Origin: an uncultured Bilophila sp.
GTDB taxonomy: Bacteria > Desulfobacterota > Desulfovibrionia > Desulfovibrionales > Desulfovibrionaceae
NCBI GenBank assembly: GCA_902373525.1
Contig: CABKMN010000003.1
Location: 62,001 to 126,000 of the forward strand
DNA: 64,000 bases
Direction: 5' to 3'
Under the pieces are notes generated by a model. The model worked only from the letters and a program-made list of their open reading frames with translations. It ran no database searches and was not told the DNA's origin. Of the stretch, positions 52,773-64,000 are shown piece after piece. The stretch's first letter is position 1; each line of letters begins with the position of its first letter. A program made the position numbers and the translations under genes.

Positions 52773-54914
52773 TCAGGCGTGTTCTCTGCCGTAGCGCAGC
52801 GCCATGATGTCCTGCGCGTTGACGGCTTCGTCGTCCTTGCCGGGGGTGAGGCGCTGGTATGCGCCGTCTTCCCGGAGGCGCCATGCCTGCACGTTGTCTT
52901 TGAGGTGCGTTTCCAGAATGTCGCGGATGAGGGAACGCAGTTCGGGGTCGAGGATGGGGACGAGGACTTCGATGCGCCGGTCGAGGTTGCGGGGCATGAG
53001 GTCGGCGCTGCCGATGTACAGGCAGCCTTCGCCGTTGGCGCGGAACCAGTAGGCGCGGGCGTGTTCGAGGAACCGGCCCACGATGGAGGTCACTTCGATG
53101 TTCTCGCTGATGCCCGGGACGCCGGGGCGCAGGCAGCAGATGCCGCGCACCTGAAGGCGGACGCGCACGCCCGCCGTCGAAGCCCTGTATAGGGCCCGGA
53201 TGAGGTGCTTGTCCACCAGCTGATTGCATTTAAAGATGATTTCGCCGTTGCCGAACTGCCGGTGCAGCGTCGTTTCGTTTCGAATCAGGTCCAGCAGCGC
53301 GCTCCGCATGGACAGCGGGGAGACGAGCAGTTCGCGGTACTGCTCGCGGTGGGCGTAGCCGGTCATGACGTTGAACAGGTCGGTGACGTCCGCGCAGACG
53401 TCCGGGTTGGCGGTGAGCAGTCCCATGTCCGTATACGTTTTGGCCGTGGAGGCGTTGTAGTTGCCGGTGCCGATGTGCGCGTACCGGGTGACGCCGTCGG
53501 TTTCGCGCCGGACCACGAGGCAGAGCTTGGCGTGGATTTTCATGCCTACCAGCCCATAGACCACGTTCACCCCGGCCTTTTCCATTTCCTCGGCCCATGT
53601 GATGTTGCGCTCCTCGTCGAAGCGGGCCTTCAGCTCCACCACCGCCGTGACCTGCTTGCCGCGCCGCCGGGCCTCGATGAGCGCCCGGACGATGGGGGAG
53701 TCGTTGCCCACGCGGTACAGGGTCTGCTTGATGGCGATCACGCCGGGGTCTTCGCTGGAGCGGCGGATGAAGTCGAGGACCGGGACGAAGCTGTCGTAGG
53801 GGTGGTACAGAAGGATATCCCGGTTGCGGATGTGCGCGTAGAGGTCGCCTTCCTGAAACACGCCGGGAAGGCCCCCGTAGAAGGGCGTTTCCTTCAGGGC
53901 GGGGCGGTCCACGCCGTAGAGGGCCATGAGTTCGGAAAAGGCCAGCGGACCTTTGATCCTGTATACCTGGAAGGGCTGGAGCCCGAGCCGCTTGGTCAGG
54001 AAGGCGCTCAGTTCCGTCGAGGTGCCGTGGGCGATTTCGAGGCGCACCACGTCCCCGAAGCGGCGCTGTTCCACAAGGTCCTTCACGGCTTCGAGCAGAT
54101 CGTCGGCTTCGTCCTCTTCGATTTCCACGTCCGTATTGCGGGTGATGCGGAACAGCCCGGCGCCGACCACGTCGTTGCCGGGGAACAGGGCGCCGAGGTA
54201 TTCCCCGATCAGGTCCTCCAGCAGCAGGATGTCGTCGTCGCGCACGTTGGCGCTGAACCCGAGGGAGGCGTAGGTCTTGGCCTCCTTGTTGCGGGGCACG
54301 AAGATGAACCGGGACACGTTGTTCGGGCACTTCAGGCGCGCGAACCGGGTGACGCCGTCCCGGCTGCGGAGCCGGATGATGAAGTTCAGGCTCGTGTTGG
54401 AGATGGTGGGGAAGGGGTGTCCCGGATCGATGGCCTGCGGGGTGAGGATGGGGTAGATTTCGTTCCTGAAATACCCGTCGAGGAAACGGCGCTGCTTTTC
54501 CGACAGATCGCCGTAGCGGACGAGGCGCACGCCCCGCTCCACGAGCTGCGGGGCCAGCCGTTTGCGCCAGTGCTCCTGCGCGCGGGCGAGGAGGATGAGG
54601 GCGCGGCGACGGATTTCCGCGAGCTGTTTGGCGGGCGTCATCCGGTCGGGGGAGGACGAGGCCGCCCCGCTACGGTACTGGCGGAGGATGTTCGCCACCC
54701 GGACCATGAAGAACTCGTCGAGATTGTTGTAAAAAATGGCGAGAAACTTGAGCTGTTCCAGAAGGGGAAGGCGCGTGTCCGCGGCTTCGTCGAGGACCTT
54801 CGCGTCAAAGTCCAGCCAGTTGATTTCCCTGTTCAGATACAGATCGGGACAGTCCGGATCATCCGTTTCTCCGCCGGTGCGCGGCGGCTCCTGATAGCGT
54901 GCGGGGATGTTCAC
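52773..54914 (-). CDS. ppk1: Polyphosphate kinase 1
   Basis: A 713-residue PPK1 transferring the ATP gamma phosphate to polyphosphate. The order is the N-terminal helical domain (REINWLDFDAKVLDEA), the head domain, then two phospholipase-D-like domains. The histidine in LLYHPYDSFVPV corresponds to the autophosphorylated residue, and MKIHAKLCLV plus HIGTGNYNASTA complete the active site. The start is the GTG at 54914 with AGGAGG 6 nt upstream; the ATG 93 nt earlier adds a non-conserved tail. Confidence 0.93.
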   Translation of the reverse strand: MNIPARYQEPPRTGGETDDPDCPDLYLNREINWLDFDAKVLDEAADTRLPLLEQLKFLAIFYNNLDEFFMVRVANILRQYRSGAASSSPDRMTPAKQLAEIRRRALILLARAQEHWRKRLAPQLVERGVRLVRYGDLSEKQRRFLDGYFRNEIYPILTPQAIDPGHPFPTISNTSLNFIIRLRSRDGVTRFARLKCPNNVSRFIFVPRNKEAKTYASLGFSANVRDDDILLLEDLIGEYLGALFPGNDVVGAGLFRITRNTDVEIEEDEADDLLEAVKDLVEQRRFGDVVRLEIAHGTSTELSAFLTKRLGLQPFQVYRIKGPLAFSELMALYGVDRPALKETPFYGGLPGVFQEGDLYAHIRNRDILLYHPYDSFVPVLDFIRRSSEDPGVIAIKQTLYRVGNDSPIVRALIEARRRGKQVTAVVELKARFDEERNITWAEEMEKAGVNVVYGLVGMKIHAKLCLVVRRETDGVTRYAHIGTGNYNASTAKTYTDMGLLTANPDVCADVTDLFNVMTGYAHREQYRELLVSPLSMRSALLDLIRNETTLHRQFGNGEIIFKCNQLVDKHLIRALYRASTAGVRVRLQVRGICCLRPGVPGISENIEVTSIVGRFLEHARAYWFRANGEGCLYIGSADLMPRNLDRRIEVLVPILDPELRSLIRDILETHLKDNVQAWRLREDGAYQRLTPGKDDEAVNAQDIMALRYGREHA

Positions 54915-54987
54915 GACGTTCCTCCTGAGGCTTTGGATTGTCCGCTGCTGGAAATGTGGAGATGTGTAGCAGGAAGCCCGGAACATG

Positions 54988-55016
54988 CTGTGACGACGCT
55001 GTGACAATCGTGTGAA
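54988..55016. promoter_or_regulatory. Pho-box-like direct repeat between ppk1 and a GGDEF gene
   Basis: CTGTGAC, four bases, CTGTGAC (54988-55005) is followed after four more bases by the imperfect copy GTGTGAA. The 11-bp period matches the PhoB box layout. The repeats read on the plus strand, away from ppk1, and the bases differ from the CTGTCAT consensus, so the assignment is tentative. Confidence 0.4.
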
Positions 55017-55202
55017 AAAGCCGGACCCATGCCGGAACGGGGCACGGCGTCCCGGCGGGCGTCTCCGGAAAAGGCACGGAAAAGCCCAACAAACGCGGCG
55101 GATTGATCTTTTTGGTGGCCCGACTTGCCGAACCCTGTGATTTGTGCAATGATTTTGTTTTAAGCCGTGACTGACGGCGGTTCAACAGATGGGGAGCGGG
55201 AG

Positions 55203-56612
55203 ATGCAGCACTTGATACGGCAGAGGGATCGGGAATCGGGGGACGAGGGCGGAACGAGATGTCTTTTCTACGCCCTCGGGACCCTGCTGGTCAGCCTTTT
55301 CCTCTGCTCGGTGTTCCTTGTGTGCCATGAACGGTCCCGTCAGGAACAGGAGCGGGAGAGAGCCCGGTATATTGCGGAAAGCTACGCCACAAAAATCGAG
55401 TACGTCGTCATCGACGCCTATTCCAGCGTCTACGTGCTGGAAGGGCTTCTCCGGCAGGGCAGGGGGCAGATCGAGGATTTCGAATCCTACTCCGCCGAAG
55501 TGATGAAGCTGCACCCGAACATCCTCAACGTCGCGTTGGCCCCCGGCGGGGTCGTGTCCCGGATATACCCGTACGAGCGGAACAAGCAGGCCATCGGGCA
55601 CGATCTGCTGACCGTCGAAAACCGTTCGCGGGAGGCGCGGCTGGCCCGGGATACGGGCAAGGCCACGCTGTCCGGTCCCTTCGTCCTCGTGCAGGGCGGC
55701 TACGCCGTGGTGGTCCGGCTTCCCGTGTTCCTTGACGGAACGTTCTGGGGGCTCGCATGCGCCACCTTCACCTTCCCGCACGTGTTGGACCCCGCCCGGC
55801 TTGAGGGTCTCGGCAAACAGGGGTGCGATTACCAGTTGTCCCGCGTCCATCCTGATACCGGAGAACGCGTCGTCCTGCTCGGTTCGTCGAAACCGCTGGA
55901 CGAGCCGGTCGAGGCTTCCGTTGAACTGCCCAACGTGCGCTGGACGCTGAGCGTGGCCCCGCAGGGCGGCTGGAGAAATTGGGCCTTCCTGTATCTGGCC
56001 TTCGGCATTGCGACGTTCATCAGCCTGTTGCTGGCATGCGTGGTAGGGCTGATCACCGACCTGATCGGCAAGAAGAAACGGCTCGAACGCGTGTCGGAAC
56101 GCGACCCGCTGACCGGGCTGCCCAACCGCCGCGCGCTGTCTCGTGAAATGGAGCGGGCGATGGCGGCGGGCAGGCCCTTTGCGCTCTGCTATATGGACAT
56201 CAACGGGTTCAAGGAAGTCAACGATACCCACGGGCACGACTGCGGGGATCAGCTTCTGATGCAGTTCTCGGAACGGTTTCGGGAGGGACTGCCTCCCGAG
56301 GGGGTGCTGAGTCGTCTCGGCGGCGACGAGTTCATCGCCATCGTCTACGGCGTCGAAAACAGGCTGGAGGCGGAGACGCTGTTCCGGGAGACGCTGGACG
56401 CCATCGCGAGCGTTCCCTACCGCATCGGCTCGCTGGAGCTGCGCTCTTCCGTGAGCATGGGGGTAGCCCTGTACCCGTCCGAAGCGGGCTCGCCTGAGGA
56501 ATTGCTGCGCAAGGCCGACGCGGACATGTACGGGCACAAGAAAAAAGGCGCCCCGGAAGCCCCGGCGCGTTGCCTCCGAACGTCGCCCTTTCCGATCCGG
56601 GCTGCGGAATAG
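55203..56612 (+). CDS. Membrane diguanylate cyclase with CHASE-like sensor
   Basis: 469 residues: membrane span at 21-41, periplasmic CHASE-like sensor to about 255, second span at about 261-287, then GGDEF with MDINGFKEVND and an intact GGDEF at 373-377. The RxxD inhibitory site is absent. The ATG at 55203 has GGGAGCGGGAG upstream; the longer frame begins within poor context. It would make cyclic di-GMP in response to an extracytoplasmic signal. Confidence 0.9.
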   Translation: MQHLIRQRDRESGDEGGTRCLFYALGTLLVSLFLCSVFLVCHERSRQEQERERARYIAESYATKIEYVVIDAYSSVYVLEGLLRQGRGQIEDFESYSAEVMKLHPNILNVALAPGGVVSRIYPYERNKQAIGHDLLTVENRSREARLARDTGKATLSGPFVLVQGGYAVVVRLPVFLDGTFWGLACATFTFPHVLDPARLEGLGKQGCDYQLSRVHPDTGERVVLLGSSKPLDEPVEASVELPNVRWTLSVAPQGGWRNWAFLYLAFGIATFISLLLACVVGLITDLIGKKKRLERVSERDPLTGLPNRRALSREMERAMAAGRPFALCYMDINGFKEVNDTHGHDCGDQLLMQFSERFREGLPPEGVLSRLGGDEFIAIVYGVENRLEAETLFRETLDAIASVPYRIGSLELRSSVSMGVALYPSEAGSPEELLRKADADMYGHKKKGAPEAPARCLRTSPFPIRAAE

Positions 56613-56942
56613 CCCGGTTTTCAAACGAATCCGCGCGGTCTTGGAGCCTTCGGGGACAGGCCCTCCATCTTGTTACGACGGCTCTGTCATAGGATGTGGT
56701 TGTTTCATTTCCACAGCACGGTGAAACGACGACCTTTTTCTCCAGTTCTCCCCTCGGCGGAATCCATGCCTGGGGCATTTTATTGGTTATTCCTTTGGCA
56801 TTTCAAGGAATAAAGCATCAACCATTTTCTATGACACAGCCTTTACGACAAACGGCACGTTCTTTGCGGAGCGTGCCGTTTGTCGTCGGGACGTATGCCG
56901 GGGGCGAGCCGGGGAGCGCCGTCACGTATGCGCGGGCATTTT
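56613..56942. other. Convergent region with a perfect 15-bp inverted repeat
   Basis: No gene. At 56845-56886 the arms ACGACAAACGGCACG and its complement enclose a 12-nt loop. There is no T-run on either side, but the stem is long enough to act as a bidirectional transcript end between the cyclase and the hybrid kinase. Confidence 0.5.
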
Positions 56943-59663
<2,721 letters not shown>

Positions 59664-60323
59664 GGTTGTTCCTTTCAGGATGGATGCGTTCCGGGGCAAA
59701 CCGCTGCGTTTGCGTTCGCCGCATGCTGGCCAAGCAGGCGCGGGAGCGTGGTGCCAGTAAAAGAGGGTAGCCGAGCGGTGTCGGAAAATTTTCTCCGGCA
59801 ATCAGGGACAGGCTGCGGGAAGGCGATGAAGTGTTTCCTCAGCGTGTGAAATATGAAGGTATTTATGTGAAAAAAGTTCAATGATGGACTGATGTTTTTT
59901 TAAAAGAGGATTAGTGTCACCAAACGAGGGTATGCTAACAAAAAATGGGCGGATATTAAAGCCAGAATGGTATTTTTAGAATTTTTTTGTTGAAAAAGGT
60001 ACGGCAGACGGCTGTGACCGCAGCACCGGCGATCCCGTAATGCGTGCACGACGGAGTTCCGTCAACGGAAGGGGCGCGTGGATTTTTCATAGCAATGCCA
60101 CGCCGTTGTCTGCTATCGAAGAAAGGGAGGCGTTCCCCGTTTGCTGCGGGGCGGCCGGACGGGCGCGGCGTAGCGCCGTTGGGGAACCATGCGCCGCGGG
60201 CAAATGCGGAACGCTGATCCGATACACGGAACGCCCTGTTCGAAATACCGATTGAGAGGATTTGTGAAATTTGTTTTATGAATAAAACTTTCAGAAACGA
60301 AAAAGACTAAATTCGTATCGTTT
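59664..60323. other. Intergenic region upstream of the alpha-glucan operon
   Basis: No gene supported. Bases 59850-60000 are AT-rich. Bases 60060-60240 contain several GC-rich inverted segments (for example CGTTCCCC against GGGGAAC), which could fold into a structured RNA or simply insulate the divergent genes. Confidence 0.4.
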
Positions 60324-60351
60324 TTGACAAAAAAACGGAATCGTCTATAGT
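60324..60351 (+). promoter_or_regulatory. Promoter of the alpha-glucan operon
   Basis: TTGACA and TATAGT are separated by 16 nt. The predicted transcript starts near 60358 and has a 5' leader of about 170 nt. Confidence 0.65.
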
Positions 60352-60529
60352 GGAGATATGACGAAGAAGTCGGTCTTGAACGGAACAGCCCGGCGGCGTC
60401 TGTTTGCCCCTCCGGGCCCCCCTCGCCGATGGAGAGTCCCTTCACACTGGCCGCATCGTAGCGGCGCGCTCGTCCGGCTTCCGCGTCCCCCGCGGGTCCC
60501 CGTTCCCCTTTTGCCGTGAAGGAGAGGAT

Positions 60530-62563
60530 ATGAAGTTTCGCTTCAACAAGCCAACCTGCCAGAATATCCGAAAATCGCTCAGGAAAGAGTGGATCGAGAC
60601 CAACGGGCTCGGCGATTACGCCTCGAGTTCGCTCATCTGCTGCAACACGCGGAAGTACCACGGCCTGCTGGTGGCCGATCTGGAACAGCCCGTGGGGAAA
60701 CACGTGTTGCTTTCGACGCTTGAGGAGTCGTTGCTGGTCGGCGACCGGGAACTGTTCTTCTCGTGCCGGAAACATCCGGGCGTGTACTACCCGCGCGGGC
60801 ACGAGTACCTCCATGAGATGGAAATCGGGGAGTGGCCGATCTTCCGGTACCGCCTCGGAGAGGTGACGCTCTGCCGTGAGCTGATGCTCATCCCCGGACG
60901 CCGCCTGCTCATCGTGCGGTATGAAGTGCGCGGGGCGGGGTCCGATACGCCGCCCATGAGCCTGCGCGTCAAGCCGTTGCTGGCCTTCCGGCATGCGGAC
61001 CATCTGACGCACGCCAATTCCGACCTGCGTCCCGAAACCTTTTCCGCGCCTTCCGGGTTCAGCGTCCGCCCGTATCCCGCGTTGCCTCCGCTGTTCATGC
61101 AGGCGCAGGGCGAAGCCATTTTCGACGCGCTCCCGGACTGGTACCGTACGGTCGAGTATCTGGTGGAGCAGGAACGCGGGTTCGCCTATCAGGAGGACCT
61201 GTTCCAGCCGGGCGTATTCGACATCCGCCTCGTCCCCGGCAAGCCGGTATACCTGACCGCCTCCACGGAGGCGATCCGCACGGCCCACGGGCAGGACGTC
61301 ATCGGCGCGATCTGGCGGCAGGAAGCCGAACGGCGTCTGGAGAAGGCCCGGAGCACGGAGACGCTGGAAGGCCATCTCGCCCATGAAGGGGAAAAATGCC
61401 TTATCCGCCGCTCCAGCGGCGAACCCGCCGTGGTCGCCGGGTATCACTGGTTCGGCTCGTGGGGCCGCGACACGCTCATCGCCCTGCCGGGGCTGACGTT
61501 CTACGCCGGGCGGCCCGATACGGGGGCCGACGTGCTGGCGAGGATGGGGGCGGCGGCCCGGGACGGGCGCATCCCCAACTGCTTTTCCGCCGACGGCAAC
61601 CACGCCTACAATTCCGTGGACGCCTCCCTGTGGTACGTCTGGGCCGTACAGCAGATGCTCCGCGTCCTGCCCGACCGCAAGGGCTTTGTCCGCGAGCACT
61701 GCTGGCCGGTCATCAAGGCCGTCATCGACGCCTACGGCGGGGGCCGCGTCCCGTTGGTGTCCAGAGACGCCGAAGGGTTCCTGTCCGTGGGGACCCCGGA
61801 AACCCAACTGACATGGATGGACGCCACGGTGGACGGCAGGCCCGTCACCCCGCGGCACGGGCAGCCCGTGGAAATCAGCGCGCTCTGGTACAACGCGCTG
61901 GCGTTCGCGGACAGCCTCGCCAAAACCTTCGGGGAACCGGAGTGGCGACAGGCCGGACTGGACGGCATGCGCGCCGTATTCGCGAAACGCCATTGGGTCC
62001 ACGACGAGCAGAACGGGGACTTCCTCGCCGACGTCTGGCGCGAGGGCGACGTGGACACCCGCGTGCGGCCCAACCAGCTCTTCGCGATATCCCTTCCCTA
62101 TCCGGTTCTGGAAGAAGAATATTACGCCAATGTGCTTTCCCGCGTCCGGCGCTGCCTGCTGACGCCGTACGGCCTGCGTACGCTGGCCCCGAGCGCCCCG
62201 GATTACCGTTCGCTCTATGAAGGCGGCCCGGCGCAGCGCGACGGCGCGTACCATCAGGGCACGGTCTGGCCGTGGCTGCTGGGGGCCTACGGGGAAGCCC
62301 TGCTGCGGACGGCCTGGGACGTTCCGGGATCGACGCGGGAACTGTTGCGGACGCTGCGCCCTCTGTTCGCCCAGCATCTGGGCGACGCGGGCATGGGATC
62401 GGTTTCGGAGATTTTCGACGGCGACCCGCCGCATCTTCCCAACGGCTGCATCGCGCAGGCGTGGAGCGTTGCCGAGTGCCTGCGCCTGCTGCACCTGCTG
62501 CGGGAGGCCGCTCCCGAAGTGTACGCCGAGTGGGAAGCCGACGCCCGAAAAGGAGGCGACTGA
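60530..62563 (+). CDS. Glycogen debranching enzyme (amylo-alpha-1,6-glucosidase type)
   Basis: 677 residues. The N-terminal GDE_N domain (EWIETNGLGDYASSS, CNTRKYHGLL) is followed by an (alpha/alpha)6 barrel of GH133 type with YHWFGSWGRDTLIALPG, NSVDASLWYVWA and HQGTVWPWLLGAY, which hold the catalytic acids. AAGGAGAGG lies before the ATG. It should cleave alpha-1,6 branches in glycogen. It is the first gene of the operon; the stop overlaps the next start by one base. Confidence 0.9.
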   Translation: MKFRFNKPTCQNIRKSLRKEWIETNGLGDYASSSLICCNTRKYHGLLVADLEQPVGKHVLLSTLEESLLVGDRELFFSCRKHPGVYYPRGHEYLHEMEIGEWPIFRYRLGEVTLCRELMLIPGRRLLIVRYEVRGAGSDTPPMSLRVKPLLAFRHADHLTHANSDLRPETFSAPSGFSVRPYPALPPLFMQAQGEAIFDALPDWYRTVEYLVEQERGFAYQEDLFQPGVFDIRLVPGKPVYLTASTEAIRTAHGQDVIGAIWRQEAERRLEKARSTETLEGHLAHEGEKCLIRRSSGEPAVVAGYHWFGSWGRDTLIALPGLTFYAGRPDTGADVLARMGAAARDGRIPNCFSADGNHAYNSVDASLWYVWAVQQMLRVLPDRKGFVREHCWPVIKAVIDAYGGGRVPLVSRDAEGFLSVGTPETQLTWMDATVDGRPVTPRHGQPVEISALWYNALAFADSLAKTFGEPEWRQAGLDGMRAVFAKRHWVHDEQNGDFLADVWREGDVDTRVRPNQLFAISLPYPVLEEEYYANVLSRVRRCLLTPYGLRTLAPSAPDYRSLYEGGPAQRDGAYHQGTVWPWLLGAYGEALLRTAWDVPGSTRELLRTLRPLFAQHLGDAGMGSVSEIFDGDPPHLPNGCIAQAWSVAECLRLLHLLREAAPEVYAEWEADARKGGD

Positions 62564-63903
62564 TGCGTGTTCTTATGTTCGGCTGGGAGTTTCCCCCGTA
62601 CAAGAGCGGAGGGCTCGGGACGGCGTGCTACGGCATGACGCGGGCGCTGGCCCGGAAAGGCACGGACATCCTGTTCGTGTTGCCCCATGCCTCCGGGGAA
62701 GGCCGGGTACGGGTCGGGAACCGTCTGTCGCTGTGTTCGGCTTCGGGCACGCTGGTGGAAAACAGCGTCTCCAACGTCAGGCTCAACGAGGAAGTGCGGG
62801 AGCTGTGGCGGGAGAGGCTGCACATCGAGCACGTCGATTCGCTGCTGTTCCCCTACGACACTCCGGAAAGCTACGACGAGCGGCGGCGTGAATACGAACG
62901 CCTGCGGGCCGCCGAGCTTCGCGCGGAGGTTTCAAGCTCCACGCGGGGAACGGTGCTGCGCCTGCACGGCGGGTACGGCCCCGATCTCATGGGCGAAGTG
63001 TACCGCTACGGTCTTGCGGCGGCGGCCATCGCCCGGCGGGCGGATTTCGACGTCATCCACGTACACGACTGGATGACCTATCCGGCGGGCATGCTCGTCA
63101 AAAAGCTGACCGGCAAGCCGCTGGTGGCGCACATCCACGCGCTGGAGCACGACCGGAGCGGGGACAACATGAACCGGGCCGTGGCGGACATCGAACGCGC
63201 GGGCATGGAAGCCGCGGATCGGGTGGTGGCCGTGAGCCATTACACCAAGCGGCTGGTTACGGAGCAGTACGGGATTCCGGAGGGCAAGATCGAGGTGGTC
63301 CACAACGCCGTCTCGCGGAGCGAGGTCGACCGCGTCTATGCGGTTCCGGACCGGTGCCGTCACGAAAAGCGGGTCCTGTTCATGGGGCGGGTGACGTTTC
63401 AGAAGGGACCCGATTATTTTGTGGAGGCCGCCCGGCTGGTGCTCGACCGCATCCCGGATACGCGGTTCATCATGGCGGGCAGCGGCGACATGCTGTCCCA
63501 CATGGTCCGGCGGGTGGCGCAATTGCGCATCGGCAGCCGGTTTCATTTCACCGGTTTTCTCAAGGGCGAGGACGTGGACCGCATGTACGCCCTGAGCGAT
63601 CTCTACGTCATGCCGAGCGTCTCGGAACCCTTCGGGATCGCGCCGCTTGAGGCCATGGCCTACGACGTGCCCGTGCTCATTTCCCGCCAGTCGGGGGTGG
63701 CGGAAGTGGTGCGGAACGCCATCAAGGTCGATTTTTGGGATATTCGGGAAATGGCGAACAAAATCTGCGCCATGCTCACCTATCCGTTGCTTGCCGCCGA
63801 GGTCGTCAAAAACTGCCGTGAGGAGCTCAAGAACATCCGGTGGGAAAACGCGGCCGATCGTCTGAATGCCGTCTATGCGCAACTCGTTCCGGGGGGGAAT
63901 TGA
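62563..63903 (+). CDS. GT4-family glycosyltransferase, glycogen-synthase-like
   Basis: 446 residues with a two-Rossmann GT-B fold. The N-terminal loop EFPPYKSGGLGTACYG binds the glycosyl donor; HVHDWMTYPAG is typical of starch/glycogen-synthase-like members. The C-terminal half has FMGRVTFQKGPDYF and the E-x7-E motif region SEPFGIAPLEAMA. It is coupled to the debranching enzyme gene (TGATG overlap). The likely product is an alpha-1,4-glucan, though the donor cannot be told. Confidence 0.87.
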   Translation: MRVLMFGWEFPPYKSGGLGTACYGMTRALARKGTDILFVLPHASGEGRVRVGNRLSLCSASGTLVENSVSNVRLNEEVRELWRERLHIEHVDSLLFPYDTPESYDERRREYERLRAAELRAEVSSSTRGTVLRLHGGYGPDLMGEVYRYGLAAAAIARRADFDVIHVHDWMTYPAGMLVKKLTGKPLVAHIHALEHDRSGDNMNRAVADIERAGMEAADRVVAVSHYTKRLVTEQYGIPEGKIEVVHNAVSRSEVDRVYAVPDRCRHEKRVLFMGRVTFQKGPDYFVEAARLVLDRIPDTRFIMAGSGDMLSHMVRRVAQLRIGSRFHFTGFLKGEDVDRMYALSDLYVMPSVSEPFGIAPLEAMAYDVPVLISRQSGVAEVVRNAIKVDFWDIREMANKICAMLTYPLLAAEVVKNCREELKNIRWENAADRLNAVYAQLVPGGN

Positions 63904-63904
63904 T

Positions 63905-64000
63905 ATGTCCGCGATCTGCTTCTACTTTCAGGTTCATCAGCCGTACCGCCTGAGGCACTACACCTTTTTCGACATCGGGGTGGATTCCTTCTATGAGGAC
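63905..64000 (+). CDS. GH57 glycoside hydrolase, 3' end outside the window
   Basis: The first 32 codons are visible, starting one base after the glycosyltransferase stop. The segment ICFYFQVHQPYRLR is the conserved beginning of GH57 amylases and related alpha-glucan enzymes. Third gene of the operon. Confidence 0.8.
   Translation, partial: MSAICFYFQVHQPYRLRHYTFFDIGVDSFYED

Noticed and set aside
60358..60519. 53-codon ORF in the leader of the debranching-enzyme gene
   Set aside because: Its ATG falls at the predicted transcription start and it has no proper ribosome-binding site.

Overview
The window looks like a chromosomal segment of a GC-rich sulfate- or sulfite-reducing deltaproteobacterium of the Desulfovibrio/Bilophila type. 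The evidence is a selenocysteine formate dehydrogenase (FdhAB) grouped with fdhE and a small c3-type cytochrome, Tat-exported redox proteins, a LarBCE nickel-pincer pathway, DUF362 ferredoxin-like proteins and a dense set of PAS/GGDEF/EAL proteins. The genus is an inference; no rRNA or complete tRNA gene is present.

Layout. Positions 1-844 are visibly AT-richer and look like the end of an integrated island, closed by a degenerate tRNA-Leu 3' end and followed by a terminator with no gene of its own. Positions 940-4354 hold two small genes, a broken secreted cupin, an AraC regulator and an intact cupin. Positions 4481-6881 are larB-larC-larE. Positions 7026-8169 are a MarR regulator and a flavodoxin-like oxidoreductase sharing a 15-bp operator. 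Positions 8259-13805 are a five-gene peptide/nickel-type ABC importer, possibly under NikR. Positions 14439-16160 encode a Tat-exported amidohydrolase. Positions 16546-21847 are the formate dehydrogenase cluster. Positions 22813-27259 hold a carboxymuconolactone-decarboxylase-like protein, two DUF362 proteins and a metallo-beta-lactamase-fold enzyme; their upstream element matches the one in front of both cupins.

Positions 27565-41620 are signalling genes: a hybrid histidine kinase, a PAS/GGDEF protein and a dual-sensor EAL protein, then mtgA and a PAS-GGDEF protein. Positions 42029-43354 carry an amino-acid binding protein whose permease gene survives only as a frameshifted scrap. Positions 44093-46482 are an AraC, B3/B4-domain and EamA-exporter group. 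Positions 46722-50154 are mgtA behind a roughly 680-nt leader carrying three small ORFs with good ribosome-binding sites, the last overlapping the mgtA start. Positions 50349-54914 are ppk, an HD-domain gene and ppx. Positions 55203-59663 are a CHASE-like/GGDEF protein and a second hybrid kinase. Positions 60530-64000 are an alpha-glucan operon: debranching enzyme, GT4 glycosyltransferase and the start of a GH57 amylase.

The strongest new signals are (i) the shared upstream element tying the AraC/cupin locus to the distant CMD-DUF362 operon, (ii) the multi-ORF mgtA leader and (iii) the MarR operator pair. No CRISPR array with cas genes, insertion sequence or prophage structural gene was seen.
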